A stretch of 29,230 bases of DNA from HyVt-337 sp964428895. Lineage in GTDB: Bacteria > Planctomycetota > Phycisphaerae > SM23-33. The stretch's first letter is position 1. Every line of letters starts with the position of its first letter. Made by a program: the position numbers and the translations under genes. Under the pieces are notes generated by a model. That model was not told where the DNA came from. It did not search any database and worked only from the letters and a program-made list of their open reading frames with translations. The stretch covers positions 1-29,230 of the forward strand of contig CAYRZU010000043.1 in the NCBI GenBank assembly GCA_964428895.1. Reading direction: 5' to 3'. Below are positions 21,414 through 28,789 of this stretch, in pieces.

Positions 21414-24164
21414 CTATTTGGCGTCCATCCAGTTGGGCCCGACGCCGACGTCGACTTTCAAGGGAACGCTCAACTCGATGGCGCCAGCCATCTCTTCGAC
21501 GATCATTGACTGTTCGGCCTCGACGGCCTTGGCGGGGATTTCAAAGACCAATTCGTCGTGGATCTGAAGCAGCATGTGGCTGGGGCGATCTTCGTGGGCG
21601 ATGCGGCGGGCGATGTTGAGCATGGCCTGCTTGATCAAGTCGGCAGCCGATCCTTGCACCACGGAGTTGATGGCCAATCGTTCGGCGGCATTGCGCTGCT
21701 GGGTGTTCTTGGCGTCGATGTCAACGATGCGTCGACGGCGTCCGAAGATGGTTTCCACGTAGCCGTGCTTCTTGGCCTGAGCGATGCAGGCGTCCAGGAA
21801 CTCCTTGATGCGGGCGAAGCGTTGGTGGTAACGGGCGATGAAGTCGGCCGCCTCGTGACGAGGGATGCGCAACGCCGTCGATAGGCCGAACGGGCCCTGG
21901 CCGTAAATGATGCCGAAGTTGACGGCCTTGGCGCGGGCGCGTTGGTCGTCGGAGACGTCCTCCAGGGCTACATCGAAGACTTCTGCCGCGACGATGCGGT
22001 GAATGTCCTGGTCATCCAAGAAGGCTTGGGTGAGGGTCTCATCCTCACAGAGGTGCGCCAACACGCGAAGCTCGACCTGGGAATAGTCGGCCGACAGCAG
22101 CAGCCAATCCTTGGGCGCCACAAAAGCCGAGCGAATGCGGCGACCTTCCTCGGTGCGGATGGGAATGTTCTGGAGGTTGGGGTCGCTGCTAGAAAGGCGC
22201 CCGGTGGCCGTGCCGGCCTGGTTGAAGGAGGTGTGCACGCGGCCGGTCTTGGGGTGAATGCAAGTGGCCAGCGCCTTCAGATAGGTGCTGAGGAGTTTGG
22301 TTAGCTTGCGGTAGTCCAGCACCAGGGCGGGCAGGTCATGCTCGACCGCCAGCTCGCCGAGTACAGACGCGTCAGTGCTGGGGCCGGTCTTGGTGCGTTT
22401 GATGACGGGCAGTTCAAGTTCATCAAAGAGGATCGCGGCCAGTTGCTTGGGGGAGTCGACGTTGAATTCGCGCCCGGCCAGGTCGATGATCTGCTCGCGC
22501 AACGAATCGGCCTTGCGCGATAATTCCGTCTCCATCTTCTTGAGTCGCTGCGGGTCGACAATGATGCCGGTCCGTTCCATGTCCGCCAAGACCGGTAGGA
22601 GGGGCATCTCCAGGTCGTCGAATAGCTGGGTCAGGCCCTCATCAGCCAGTTCCTGCTGAAGGACTTCCGCCAGGCGGAAGGTGACGTCGGCATCTTCGGC
22701 GGCGTAGGGGGTGACGACCTCGACGGGAACGGCGTCGATGGTGATCTTGTTCTTGCCGCGACCGACGACGTCAGCGTAGGTGATGGACTGGTGCTGGAGG
22801 ATATCCACGCCCAGCGACTTCAAGTCGTAGGACATGCGAGATGAATCGAGGACATGGGCAGCCACTCGGGTGTCGATCATAGGCCCGGCTATGTCGAAGC
22901 CCGCATTCTGCAGGACAATTCGGTCAAACTTGATGTTGTGGCCGATCTTAATCGTCTTGGGATTCGCGAAGATCGGTCCGAGGTGCTTTCGGACGACTTC
23001 GATAGGCAGTGTTGTGGCTCCCAGCGGCCCTTTCACGGGGACGTAGTAAGCCGCCCCTGTTTCGAAGCTGACCGAGACACCAGCCAACTTCGCCCACATG
23101 GCCTGCTTTGCCCGTTCGGGGGGATCAGCGGTGGTCTCTGTGTCGAAGGCGAATCGCTTGGCCTTCTTGAGTTGTGCGGCCAACAACTTAAGGGCCTTTT
23201 CCGTATCAACGCACGTGTAGGTGAAGTCGGCGGCAGTGGTGCGCCCGCCCTCGGCGGCAACGGCGTCGGCATCCAGAGATGAGTCGCCACCAACCCCAAG
23301 CGCATCAAGACTTGTGAGTGTTTGAGTGAGCTGGAGTTCGGCAAGGATGGGGCGCGCCTCTTCGCCCCGAATTCCGTTGAAGGCCAGATCCGCCAGTGTC
23401 AGTGTAAGTGGCAGGTCCCGACGGAGGGTGACGAGTTCACGAGTGATTGGGAGTTGGTCAGCGAAGGCCAGCACGTTGTCTCGCTGTTGGGGTCTCAGTT
23501 CGTCGGCGTGTGCGAGGACCTCCTCTGCTGTGCCGTACTGTGCGATAAGTTTGACGGCCGTCTTGGGTCCGATTCCGCGCACGCCGGGGATGTTGTCGGT
23601 GCTATCGCCGGTGAGAGTCTGGATTGCGATGGCCTGGTCGGGTCGGTAGCCCTTGTCGGCTTCGATGGCGGCGGCGTCGATCAGCTCGTTTTTCGACGGA
23701 TCGTAGAGGAAGACGTTGTCGTTGAGGAGTTGGTCGAGATCCTTGTCCCGGCTAACCATGACGACGCGGAGATCGTCGGCGCCGAATCTATCGGCGAGGG
23801 TAGCCAGGAGATCGTCGGCCTCGAATCCCTTCGCGGCGATAACGGGGATGCCCATGGCCTTGACGATTTGCAGGATGCGGTCGGCTTGGGGACGGAAGTC
23901 GTCGGGGGGCGGCGTGCGGTTGACCTTGTAGTCGGGGTAGGTCTTGCGGCGATCGAGTTCTTCGGTGGGACCATCGACAGCCATGGCCAAGTAGTCGGGT
24001 TTGCGAAGGGCGATGAGATTCAGCAGCATCCGGCAGAATACGTGAATGGCGCGGGTGGGCTCCCCCGTGATGCTACTGCTCATTGCTCCCCGATGAGAAA
24101 AGTAAGCGCGATAGATTTGCGAGTAGCCGTCGATGAGGTACAGCGTTTTTGGGGTCTTGGCCAT
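21414..24164 (-). CDS. polA: DNA polymerase I
   Basis: A 916-residue family A polymerase for Okazaki-fragment processing and repair. Residues 1-290 are the 5'-nuclease (YLIDGYSQIYRAYF, FEADDLLATLA, SRDKDLDQLL, GVRGIGPKTA). The 3'-5' exonuclease begins with FAFDTETT (Asp341, Glu343), and IGHNIKFD and YAAEDADVT follow, so proofreading residues are retained. The polymerase part has ATGRLSSSDPNLQNIP, motif A LLSADYSQVELR, the O-helix RARAKAVNFGIIYG and motif C LQIHDELVFE. It is the last gene of the purA-uppS-cdsA-polA run, two bases after the cdsA stop, so expression is likely coupled to cdsA translation. Confidence 0.97.
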   Translation of the reverse strand: MAKTPKTLYLIDGYSQIYRAYFSHRGAMSSSITGEPTRAIHVFCRMLLNLIALRKPDYLAMAVDGPTEELDRRKTYPDYKVNRTPPPDDFRPQADRILQIVKAMGIPVIAAKGFEADDLLATLADRFGADDLRVVMVSRDKDLDQLLNDNVFLYDPSKNELIDAAAIEADKGYRPDQAIAIQTLTGDSTDNIPGVRGIGPKTAVKLIAQYGTAEEVLAHADELRPQQRDNVLAFADQLPITRELVTLRRDLPLTLTLADLAFNGIRGEEARPILAELQLTQTLTSLDALGVGGDSSLDADAVAAEGGRTTAADFTYTCVDTEKALKLLAAQLKKAKRFAFDTETTADPPERAKQAMWAKLAGVSVSFETGAAYYVPVKGPLGATTLPIEVVRKHLGPIFANPKTIKIGHNIKFDRIVLQNAGFDIAGPMIDTRVAAHVLDSSRMSYDLKSLGVDILQHQSITYADVVGRGKNKITIDAVPVEVVTPYAAEDADVTFRLAEVLQQELADEGLTQLFDDLEMPLLPVLADMERTGIIVDPQRLKKMETELSRKADSLREQIIDLAGREFNVDSPKQLAAILFDELELPVIKRTKTGPSTDASVLGELAVEHDLPALVLDYRKLTKLLSTYLKALATCIHPKTGRVHTSFNQAGTATGRLSSSDPNLQNIPIRTEEGRRIRSAFVAPKDWLLLSADYSQVELRVLAHLCEDETLTQAFLDDQDIHRIVAAEVFDVALEDVSDDQRARAKAVNFGIIYGQGPFGLSTALRIPRHEAADFIARYHQRFARIKEFLDACIAQAKKHGYVETIFGRRRRIVDIDAKNTQQRNAAERLAINSVVQGSAADLIKQAMLNIARRIAHEDRPSHMLLQIHDELVFEIPAKAVEAEQSMIVEEMAGAIELSVPLKVDVGVGPNWMDAK

Positions 24165-24166
24165 GG

Positions 24167-25069
24167 CTATTTCATCGCAGCCAGCAGGATCATGGCGACG
24201 GGCGCGGAGATGAGAATGGAGTCGAGGATATCAAGGATGCCGCCGAATTCGGGCAGGACCTGGCCGCTGTCCTTGACGTGCGCCGAACGCTTCAGGAGGC
24301 TCTCGCAGAGGTCGCCGAACTGGCCGGCCACGCCGACGGCAGCGCCAAAGACGGCGGTCTGCCAGAGAGGCCAGCCGAAGCAGTCGGCCCAGAAGGGCCA
24401 CACGTGGCTGGTCAGGGCGTCGATGCCGACCGCCACTAAGGTTCCGGCGGCGAGCCCGCCGATGAGGCCCTCCCAGCTTTTGGCCGGGGACAGGCCCGGG
24501 ATAAGCTTGTGCTTGCCGAAGGTCATGCCGACGAAGTAGGCGCCGACATCAGTGGCTTTGACCGACGCCAAGAAGAGCAGCAATGCGGGGGTCTTGTAGT
24601 CCACACGGATCGCCAGCGCCAACGCGCAGCCAACGCCCAAGTAAAGAACAGACATTGCCGTGGCAGAAATCCGCAGTAGTGCCGTGTCGACGGATCGTTG
24701 GACCATTTGGTCGAAGAAGACCACCACCATCAGAAAGCCGAATACGAGCAGGATGTGATTGCCTTGGGGGGACGTGGTGGAGTCCAGCAACTGCCACCAC
24801 ACCGGAAGCGTGGCAATGCCGACCGCGCCCAGGCCGCCTGAGATCCAAAGGATCTCCACCCCCTTGGTGGCCAGCAAGCGGACCATTTCGATGAAGGCGA
24901 TCAAGGCCAAGACCGCGGCGAGAACGCCCACCGGTAGGCCGACAATGGTCGATCCGGTTTGCTCCAGATGCCAGTCCAGCCACAAGATGCCCAGCAGGAC
25001 GACGATAGCGATGGCGCCGAAGACGATGCGGAGAGCGACCGACTTTCGTTTGGATATCCCTGGCGTCAT
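24167..25069 (-). CDS. cdsA: Phosphatidate cytidylyltransferase
   Basis: A 300-residue inner-membrane enzyme making CDP-diacylglycerol from phosphatidic acid and CTP, the entry to phospholipid synthesis. About eight transmembrane helices are visible. The family signature is at the C-terminus: KATDVGAYFVGMTFGKHKL, PGLSPAKSWEGLIGGL, and GDLCESLLKRSAHVKDSG with LPEFGGILDILDSI, including the metal-binding acidic residues. It follows uppS (25-base gap) and precedes polA by two bases. The uppS-cdsA pairing is a common bacterial arrangement. Confidence 0.94.
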   Translation of the reverse strand: MTPGISKRKSVALRIVFGAIAIVVLLGILWLDWHLEQTGSTIVGLPVGVLAAVLALIAFIEMVRLLATKGVEILWISGGLGAVGIATLPVWWQLLDSTTSPQGNHILLVFGFLMVVVFFDQMVQRSVDTALLRISATAMSVLYLGVGCALALAIRVDYKTPALLLFLASVKATDVGAYFVGMTFGKHKLIPGLSPAKSWEGLIGGLAAGTLVAVGIDALTSHVWPFWADCFGWPLWQTAVFGAAVGVAGQFGDLCESLLKRSAHVKDSGQVLPEFGGILDILDSILISAPVAMILLAAMK

Positions 25070-25094
25070 GTACGGTGGGCCTTGATGGGCAGTC

Positions 25095-25871
25095 TCAGGT
25101 CTTCGGTGTGCCGCTCAGGCCGCCAAAGCGGCGGTCGCGCCTCACGTAGGCCCGCAACGCCTCGTGGAGTTGGTCCACGTGGAAATCGGGCCAGTGCACG
25201 TCGGTGACATAGAACTCCGCGTAGGATAGCTGCCACAGCAGGAAGTTGCTGAGACGCATTTCTCCGGAGGTGCGAATAAGCAGGTCCGGGTCGGGCAGGC
25301 CGATCGTGTCAAGAGCGTTGGAGAAGGTGGTCTCGTCGATGTCGTCAGGCGAGAGTTCACCTTGGGCCACCTGTTGGCCGATGGTGCGGACGGCGTCGGT
25401 CATCTCCACTCGCGAACCGTAGTTCAGGGCCAGGCAGAGGGTCATGCCCTGGCCGTTCTCGGCGGCGCGGCTGGTCTCGTCGAGTTCGTCGAGCACTTCC
25501 TGTGGTAGGCCGTCGCGCCGGCCGAGGTGGCGGAATCGCAGGTCGTTCTCCACCACGGTATGCCGTTCCTGTCGCAGGTACTCGGCGTAGAGGTTCATCA
25601 GAACGGCGATCTCTTCGGGAGGGCGGTTCCAGTTCTCGATGGAGAAGCTGTAGAGCGTCAGGGCTTCCAGGCCGAGTCGAGTGGCTTCGGTGACGATGGG
25701 GCGCACCCGCTTGGCGCCCTCCTGGTGGCCGGCCGTTCGGGGCATGCCGCGTTGCTTGGCCCATCGCCCGTTGCCGTCCATGATGATGGCGACGGACCGG
25801 GGAACGTGATCGGGATCGCAGCCGAGCAGCTCGGCCGTCTTCTCGATCGCGTTGGGGGGACGCAGCGGCAT
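25095..25871 (-). CDS. uppS: Isoprenyl transferase (undecaprenyl diphosphate synthase)
   Basis: A 258-residue cis-prenyltransferase that makes the undecaprenyl carrier of cell-wall precursors. The signature VAIIMDGNGRWAKQRG contains the catalytic Asp32. ALTLYSFSIENWNRP, LNYGSRVEM, LPDPDLLIRTSGEMRLSNF and LLWQLSYAEFYVTDVHWPDF complete all conserved regions. Its ATG directly follows the purA stop (TAGATG), so translation is probably coupled. It supplies the lipid side of the operon with cdsA; the isoprenoid kinase gene ispE is only 1.7 kb away on the other strand. Confidence 0.96.
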   Translation of the reverse strand: MPLRPPNAIEKTAELLGCDPDHVPRSVAIIMDGNGRWAKQRGMPRTAGHQEGAKRVRPIVTEATRLGLEALTLYSFSIENWNRPPEEIAVLMNLYAEYLRQERHTVVENDLRFRHLGRRDGLPQEVLDELDETSRAAENGQGMTLCLALNYGSRVEMTDAVRTIGQQVAQGELSPDDIDETTFSNALDTIGLPDPDLLIRTSGEMRLSNFLLWQLSYAEFYVTDVHWPDFHVDQLHEALRAYVRRDRRFGGLSGTPKT

Positions 25872-27176
25872 CTAGGCCAATCCTTCCACCTGGGTATGGT
25901 GAACGATGGTCTGTGTGCGTTCGGGGCCCACGCTGATCAGCCCTACCGGTCGGCCGAGCAGTTCCTCGACCCGCGTGACGTAGGCTTGGGCGGCCGGAGG
26001 CAGGTCGTCGAAGCTCTGGCAGGCGGTGATATCCTCAGTCCAGCCGGGCAGCGTTTCGTAGACGCATTCGGCCTGGGCGAGCAGGTCGGGGTCGTAGCCG
26101 GCGAGCAGCTTGCCATCGACCTTGTACCCGGTGCAGATCTGCAGTTCATCGAGCCCCGTCAGTACGTCGAGCAAGGCCAAGGTCACCTCGGTAATGCCCG
26201 ATAGCTCGCAGGTGTAGCGCCCAGCAGCGGTGTCCAGCCAGCCGCATCGCCGCGGGCGGCCAGTGGTTGTGCCGTACTCGTGACCGCGGTCACGAAGATA
26301 CTGGCCGGTATCGTTGTCCTGCTCGGTGGGAAATGGCCCTGCCCCCACGCGCGTGCTGTAGGCCTTCAGAAGGCCGATCACGTCGCCGATGGCCGAAGGG
26401 GGCACGCCCGCCCCGGCCGGAACGCCGCAGGCGGTCACGGACGAACTGGTTACGAACGGAAACGTCCCGTGGTCGATATCCAGCATGCTTCCCTGGCCGC
26501 CCTCGAAGAGGATGCGCTCGTTGCGGTCGGCAGCTCGGCGGAGCATGTCCCCGGTGTTGGCCAGCAGGGGCGCCAGGCGCTTCCCGAAGGCGACGAATTC
26601 ATCGGCGATGGCGTCGACGTCGAGCGGGTCGGCTCCGTAGAGGCCCGTCAGCAGACGGCTCTTGAAGGTGCCCACCTGGCCGATGCGCTTACGGAGGGCG
26701 TCGGGGTCGGCCAGTTCGCCGGCGCGGATGGCGACGGTTCGCAGGGCCTTGTCGGCGTAGCACGGGCCGATGCCACGCGCGGTCGTGCCGATCTTCTTGC
26801 CGCCCAGGGCCTCCTCGGAGAGGCGATCCTGCAGCTTGTGCCAGGGCATGACGACATGGGCGGCCTTGCTGATCAGGAGTTTCTCGGCGCCAACGGGGGT
26901 GCCCCGGTCGGCGAGATGGTCGATTTCCTCGCAGGCGACCGCGGGATCGAAGGCGACCCCGTTGCCGATGACGTTGACCACGCCGTCGTTGAGGATGCCG
27001 CTGGGGATCAGGTGGAAGGCGTACTTCTGGTCGCCGACCAGGACGGTATGTCCGGCATTGGCGCCGCCGCAGTAGCGGACGACGTACTTACAGAGCTGGG
27101 CCAAGGCGTCGACCACCTTGCCCTTTCCCTCATCCCCCCAGTGCAGGCCGACGACCGTTACGTTCTTGCTGGGCAT
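25872..27176 (-). CDS. purA: Adenylosuccinate synthetase
   Basis: 434 residues. PurA condenses IMP and aspartate with GTP in AMP synthesis. The GTP-binding N-terminal loop is VVGLHWGDEGKGKVVD, with the catalytic Asp. GGANAGHTV supplies the catalytic His and TTARGIGPCY the IMP-binding stretch. FEGGQGSMLDIDHGTFPFVTSS and the C-terminal TTGRPRRCGWLD, the PurA signature, follow. I chose the ATG at 27176; a TTG at 27191 is in frame but lacks a ribosome-binding site. It heads the purA-uppS-cdsA-polA operon behind the strong promoter at 27213-27240. Confidence 0.96.
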   Translation of the reverse strand: MPSKNVTVVGLHWGDEGKGKVVDALAQLCKYVVRYCGGANAGHTVLVGDQKYAFHLIPSGILNDGVVNVIGNGVAFDPAVACEEIDHLADRGTPVGAEKLLISKAAHVVMPWHKLQDRLSEEALGGKKIGTTARGIGPCYADKALRTVAIRAGELADPDALRKRIGQVGTFKSRLLTGLYGADPLDVDAIADEFVAFGKRLAPLLANTGDMLRRAADRNERILFEGGQGSMLDIDHGTFPFVTSSSVTACGVPAGAGVPPSAIGDVIGLLKAYSTRVGAGPFPTEQDNDTGQYLRDRGHEYGTTTGRPRRCGWLDTAAGRYTCELSGITEVTLALLDVLTGLDELQICTGYKVDGKLLAGYDPDLLAQAECVYETLPGWTEDITACQSFDDLPPAAQAYVTRVEELLGRPVGLISVGPERTQTIVHHTQVEGLA

Positions 27177-27212
27177 AGTGATTCCGTTCAATGTCTCAGA
27201 GGCAACCGGGCC

Positions 27213-27240
27213 ATGATAGCTGTTGGCGGGGCGGTGTCAA
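27213..27240 (-). promoter_or_regulatory. Strong predicted promoter of the purA operon
   Basis: On the minus strand a perfect TTGACA (27240-27235) and TATCAT (27218-27213, five of six) are separated by 16 bases. The transcript would start near 27206, about 30 bases before the purA ATG. Confidence 0.65.
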
Positions 27241-27260
27241 GCGAGGGGGCAGTTGTGGTT

Positions 27261-27288
27261 TTGGCTTGCCTCGGCGTGGCGGTACAAT
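27261..27288 (+). promoter_or_regulatory. Predicted promoter for the small gene and ispE
   Basis: TTGGCT (27261-27266) and TACAAT (27283-27288, five of six) are separated by 16 bases. It is divergent from the purA promoter; the two -35 elements are 20 bases apart. Confidence 0.5.
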
Positions 27289-27327
27289 ATGTTGGTGGCC
27301 TGCGAAACGGCGTAACAGGAGTGTGAG

Positions 27328-27606
27328 GTGAGCGACAAGACACGCAAGGCGATGCTGCTTGGGCTTGGCCTGGACAACGAAGACGAGCAGGTCCGGGTCT
27401 CGCGCGGGCGGAACTTCCACCTCGTGGGTGGGTCGGAGGAGACCCACGAGTCCATGCAGGAGAAATGCATCAAGTTCAACGAGAAGCTCGACGAACGAGG
27501 CAAGAAACTCGATGAGCTCGAAGGCAAGGAGTTCGTGGACCTGGCCGGTGAGTGCGAGATGCCCATCGCGGCCCCCAAAGCCAATAAGGGCAAGCGGCCC
27601 TCGTGA
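27328..27606 (+). CDS. Small charged protein of unknown function
   Basis: 92 residues, unrecognised. The N-terminus MSDKTRKAMLLGLGLDNEDEQVRVSRGRNFHLVGG is followed by a glutamate/lysine-rich helix (about 38-70, SMQEKCIKFNEKLDERGKKLDEL) likely to form a coiled coil, and a short tail. No signal peptide or membrane segment. The GTG start is supported by AGGAG at 27317-27321 with a six-base spacer. Its stop overlaps the ispE start as GTGA, so it is translationally coupled to ispE. That coupling plus its own ribosome-binding site and promoter argue that it is a real gene; the function is unknown. Confidence 0.65.
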   Translation: MSDKTRKAMLLGLGLDNEDEQVRVSRGRNFHLVGGSEETHESMQEKCIKFNEKLDERGKKLDELEGKEFVDLAGECEMPIAAPKANKGKRPS

Positions 27607-28529
27607 CCGGCGACGCCCATACCCGTTTCATGCCCTTGCCGTCGCGGCCGCGTCTGGAGCGACTGGCCGAGGACGCCATTCGCTGCTGGGCCCCGGCCAA
27701 GATCAATCTGAATCTGCTGGTGGGGGCCGTCCGCGCTGATGGCTTCCACCCGTTGGACTCTATCGTCGCTGTCGTGACGTTGTACGACCAAATCGATCTC
27801 CGGCGACGGTCGGATAATGCGATGGTGCTTCGATGCGAAGGCTTGGCGTGTGGGCCGGACGAGGAGAACGTGGCCTTGCGGGCGGCCCGGGCCATGCAGG
27901 CCCAGTGTGGCGCAGGGGGTGCGGATATCGAACTGACCAAGATTATCCCACCTGCCACAGGGCTGGGAGGCGGCTCGTCTGACGCCGCCGCGGTGGTGGC
28001 CGGCTTGTGCAGGTTGTACGATCTTGACCCGGCCGAGCAGGGCCTCGCGGAGATCGCCTTGGGGTTGGGCAGTGACGTGCCGTTGTTCCTGGGACCAGTC
28101 GCCTTGCGGATGACGGGGCGTGGCGAGCACGTCGAGCCGGTGGCGGTCCATCCGTTCCTGGCGGTGCTCGTCCTACCGGCGCTGACGTGCAGCACCGGGG
28201 ATGTCTACAAGTCCTATGACGCCGATCCGACGGAGATTGGCCGGCAGGTGTCCGCTGATAGAGTGTCCTGTGACCGGCCGTCCCAGTGGCGCCAGTGCCT
28301 GGTCAACGATCTGGCCGGCCCGGCCCGACGTGTCTGTCCGGCTTTGGGAGAGCTTCAGGATCAGTTGCAGGCGGCGGTAGGGTCGCCCGTTCACGTCACC
28401 GGCAGCGGCAGTGGGCTGTTTGTGCTCTGCGACGACGCATCCGAGGCGGTCCGGACAGCCGAAGCCGCGCTCGCCGCCATCGGGCCTGACGGGGGTGCGG
28501 AGATCGTCGTCGTTGGCCCGGCGGAGTAG
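27603..28529 (+). CDS. ispE: 4-(cytidine 5'-diphospho)-2-C-methyl-D-erythritol kinase
   Basis: 308 residues, a GHMP kinase of the MEP isoprenoid pathway. CWAPAKINLNLLV (28-40) contains the substrate-site Lys33, followed by RADGFHPLDS. The ATP loop is PPATGLGGGSSDAAA (116-130), including catalytic Asp127. GSDVPLFLGP and the C-terminal VTGSGSGLFVL are also typical. Start GTG 27603 overlaps the preceding stop; an ATG at 27630 would remove an unusual nine-residue leader, but the GTGA coupling favours 27603. The pathway product feeds the undecaprenyl synthase UppS encoded 1.7 kb away. Confidence 0.94.
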   Translation: MTGDAHTRFMPLPSRPRLERLAEDAIRCWAPAKINLNLLVGAVRADGFHPLDSIVAVVTLYDQIDLRRRSDNAMVLRCEGLACGPDEENVALRAARAMQAQCGAGGADIELTKIIPPATGLGGGSSDAAAVVAGLCRLYDLDPAEQGLAEIALGLGSDVPLFLGPVALRMTGRGEHVEPVAVHPFLAVLVLPALTCSTGDVYKSYDADPTEIGRQVSADRVSCDRPSQWRQCLVNDLAGPARRVCPALGELQDQLQAAVGSPVHVTGSGSGLFVLCDDASEAVRTAEAALAAIGPDGGAEIVVVGPAE

Positions 28530-28547
28530 GTCGGTTCAAGCAAGGCC

Positions 28548-28577
28548 TTGACCTCAACCGATGGAGTATGGTACAAG
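28548..28577 (+). promoter_or_regulatory. Candidate tRNA-Ala promoter
   Basis: TTGACC (28548-28553) and TACAAG (28572-28577) are separated by 18 bases. It lies directly after ispE and about 33 bases before the tRNA. A CCCGC/GCGGG hairpin can form in the leader between them. Confidence 0.4.
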
Positions 28578-28609
28578 ACCCGTCCCGCGGAGCGATCTGC
28601 GGGCCGACT

Positions 28610-28682
28610 GGGGCTGTGGCGCAGTTGGGAGCGCGTCTGCATGGCATGCAGAAGGTCCAGGGTTCGAATCCCTGCAGCTCCA
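28610..28682 (+). tRNA. tRNA-Ala (anticodon GGC)
   Basis: The full cloverleaf can be folded by eye. Acceptor stem GGGGCTG (28610-28616) pairs with CAGCTCC (28675-28681) with one G-U pair. The D stem is GCGC/GCGC, the anticodon stem TCTGC/GCAGA with loop ATGGCAT, giving anticodon GGC at 28643-28645. The T stem is CAGGG/CCCTG with loop TTCGAAT, and the discriminator base is A28682. The CCA end is not encoded. The gene is 73 bases long, directly before an integrase gene. Confidence 0.96.
28658..28682 (+). other. Candidate attachment site at the tRNA-Ala 3' end
   Basis: The T arm and 3' acceptor strand of tRNA-Ala is the classic target of tyrosine integrases. An integrase gene reads away from it 107 bases downstream. 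The matching second copy would be at the far end of the element, outside this window. Confidence 0.4.
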
Positions 28683-28690
28683 TCTCAAGG

Positions 28691-28715
28691 AAACCCCCTA
28701 GTGACGGGGGTTTTC
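28691..28715 (+). terminator. Rho-independent terminator after tRNA-Ala
   Basis: AAACCCCC (28691-28698) and GGGGGTTT (28706-28713) form an 8-bp stem with a 7-base loop, followed by TTTTCTT. It lies eight bases after the tRNA. Confidence 0.8.
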
Positions 28716-28734
28716 TTATGCGCAGGATTTGCCC

Positions 28735-28762
28735 TTGACTCGCCCGAAACTGCGTTTATAAC
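28735..28762 (+). promoter_or_regulatory. Strong predicted integrase promoter
   Basis: TTGACT (28735-28740) and TATAAC (28757-28762) are separated by 16 bases, each with five consensus bases. It is the closest match to the sigma70 consensus outside the purA and nrdR promoters. The AT-rich stretch around it is unlike the flanking DNA. Confidence 0.6.
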
Positions 28763-28789
28763 GATTTTATAGCGCACGAAGGCGGACCT

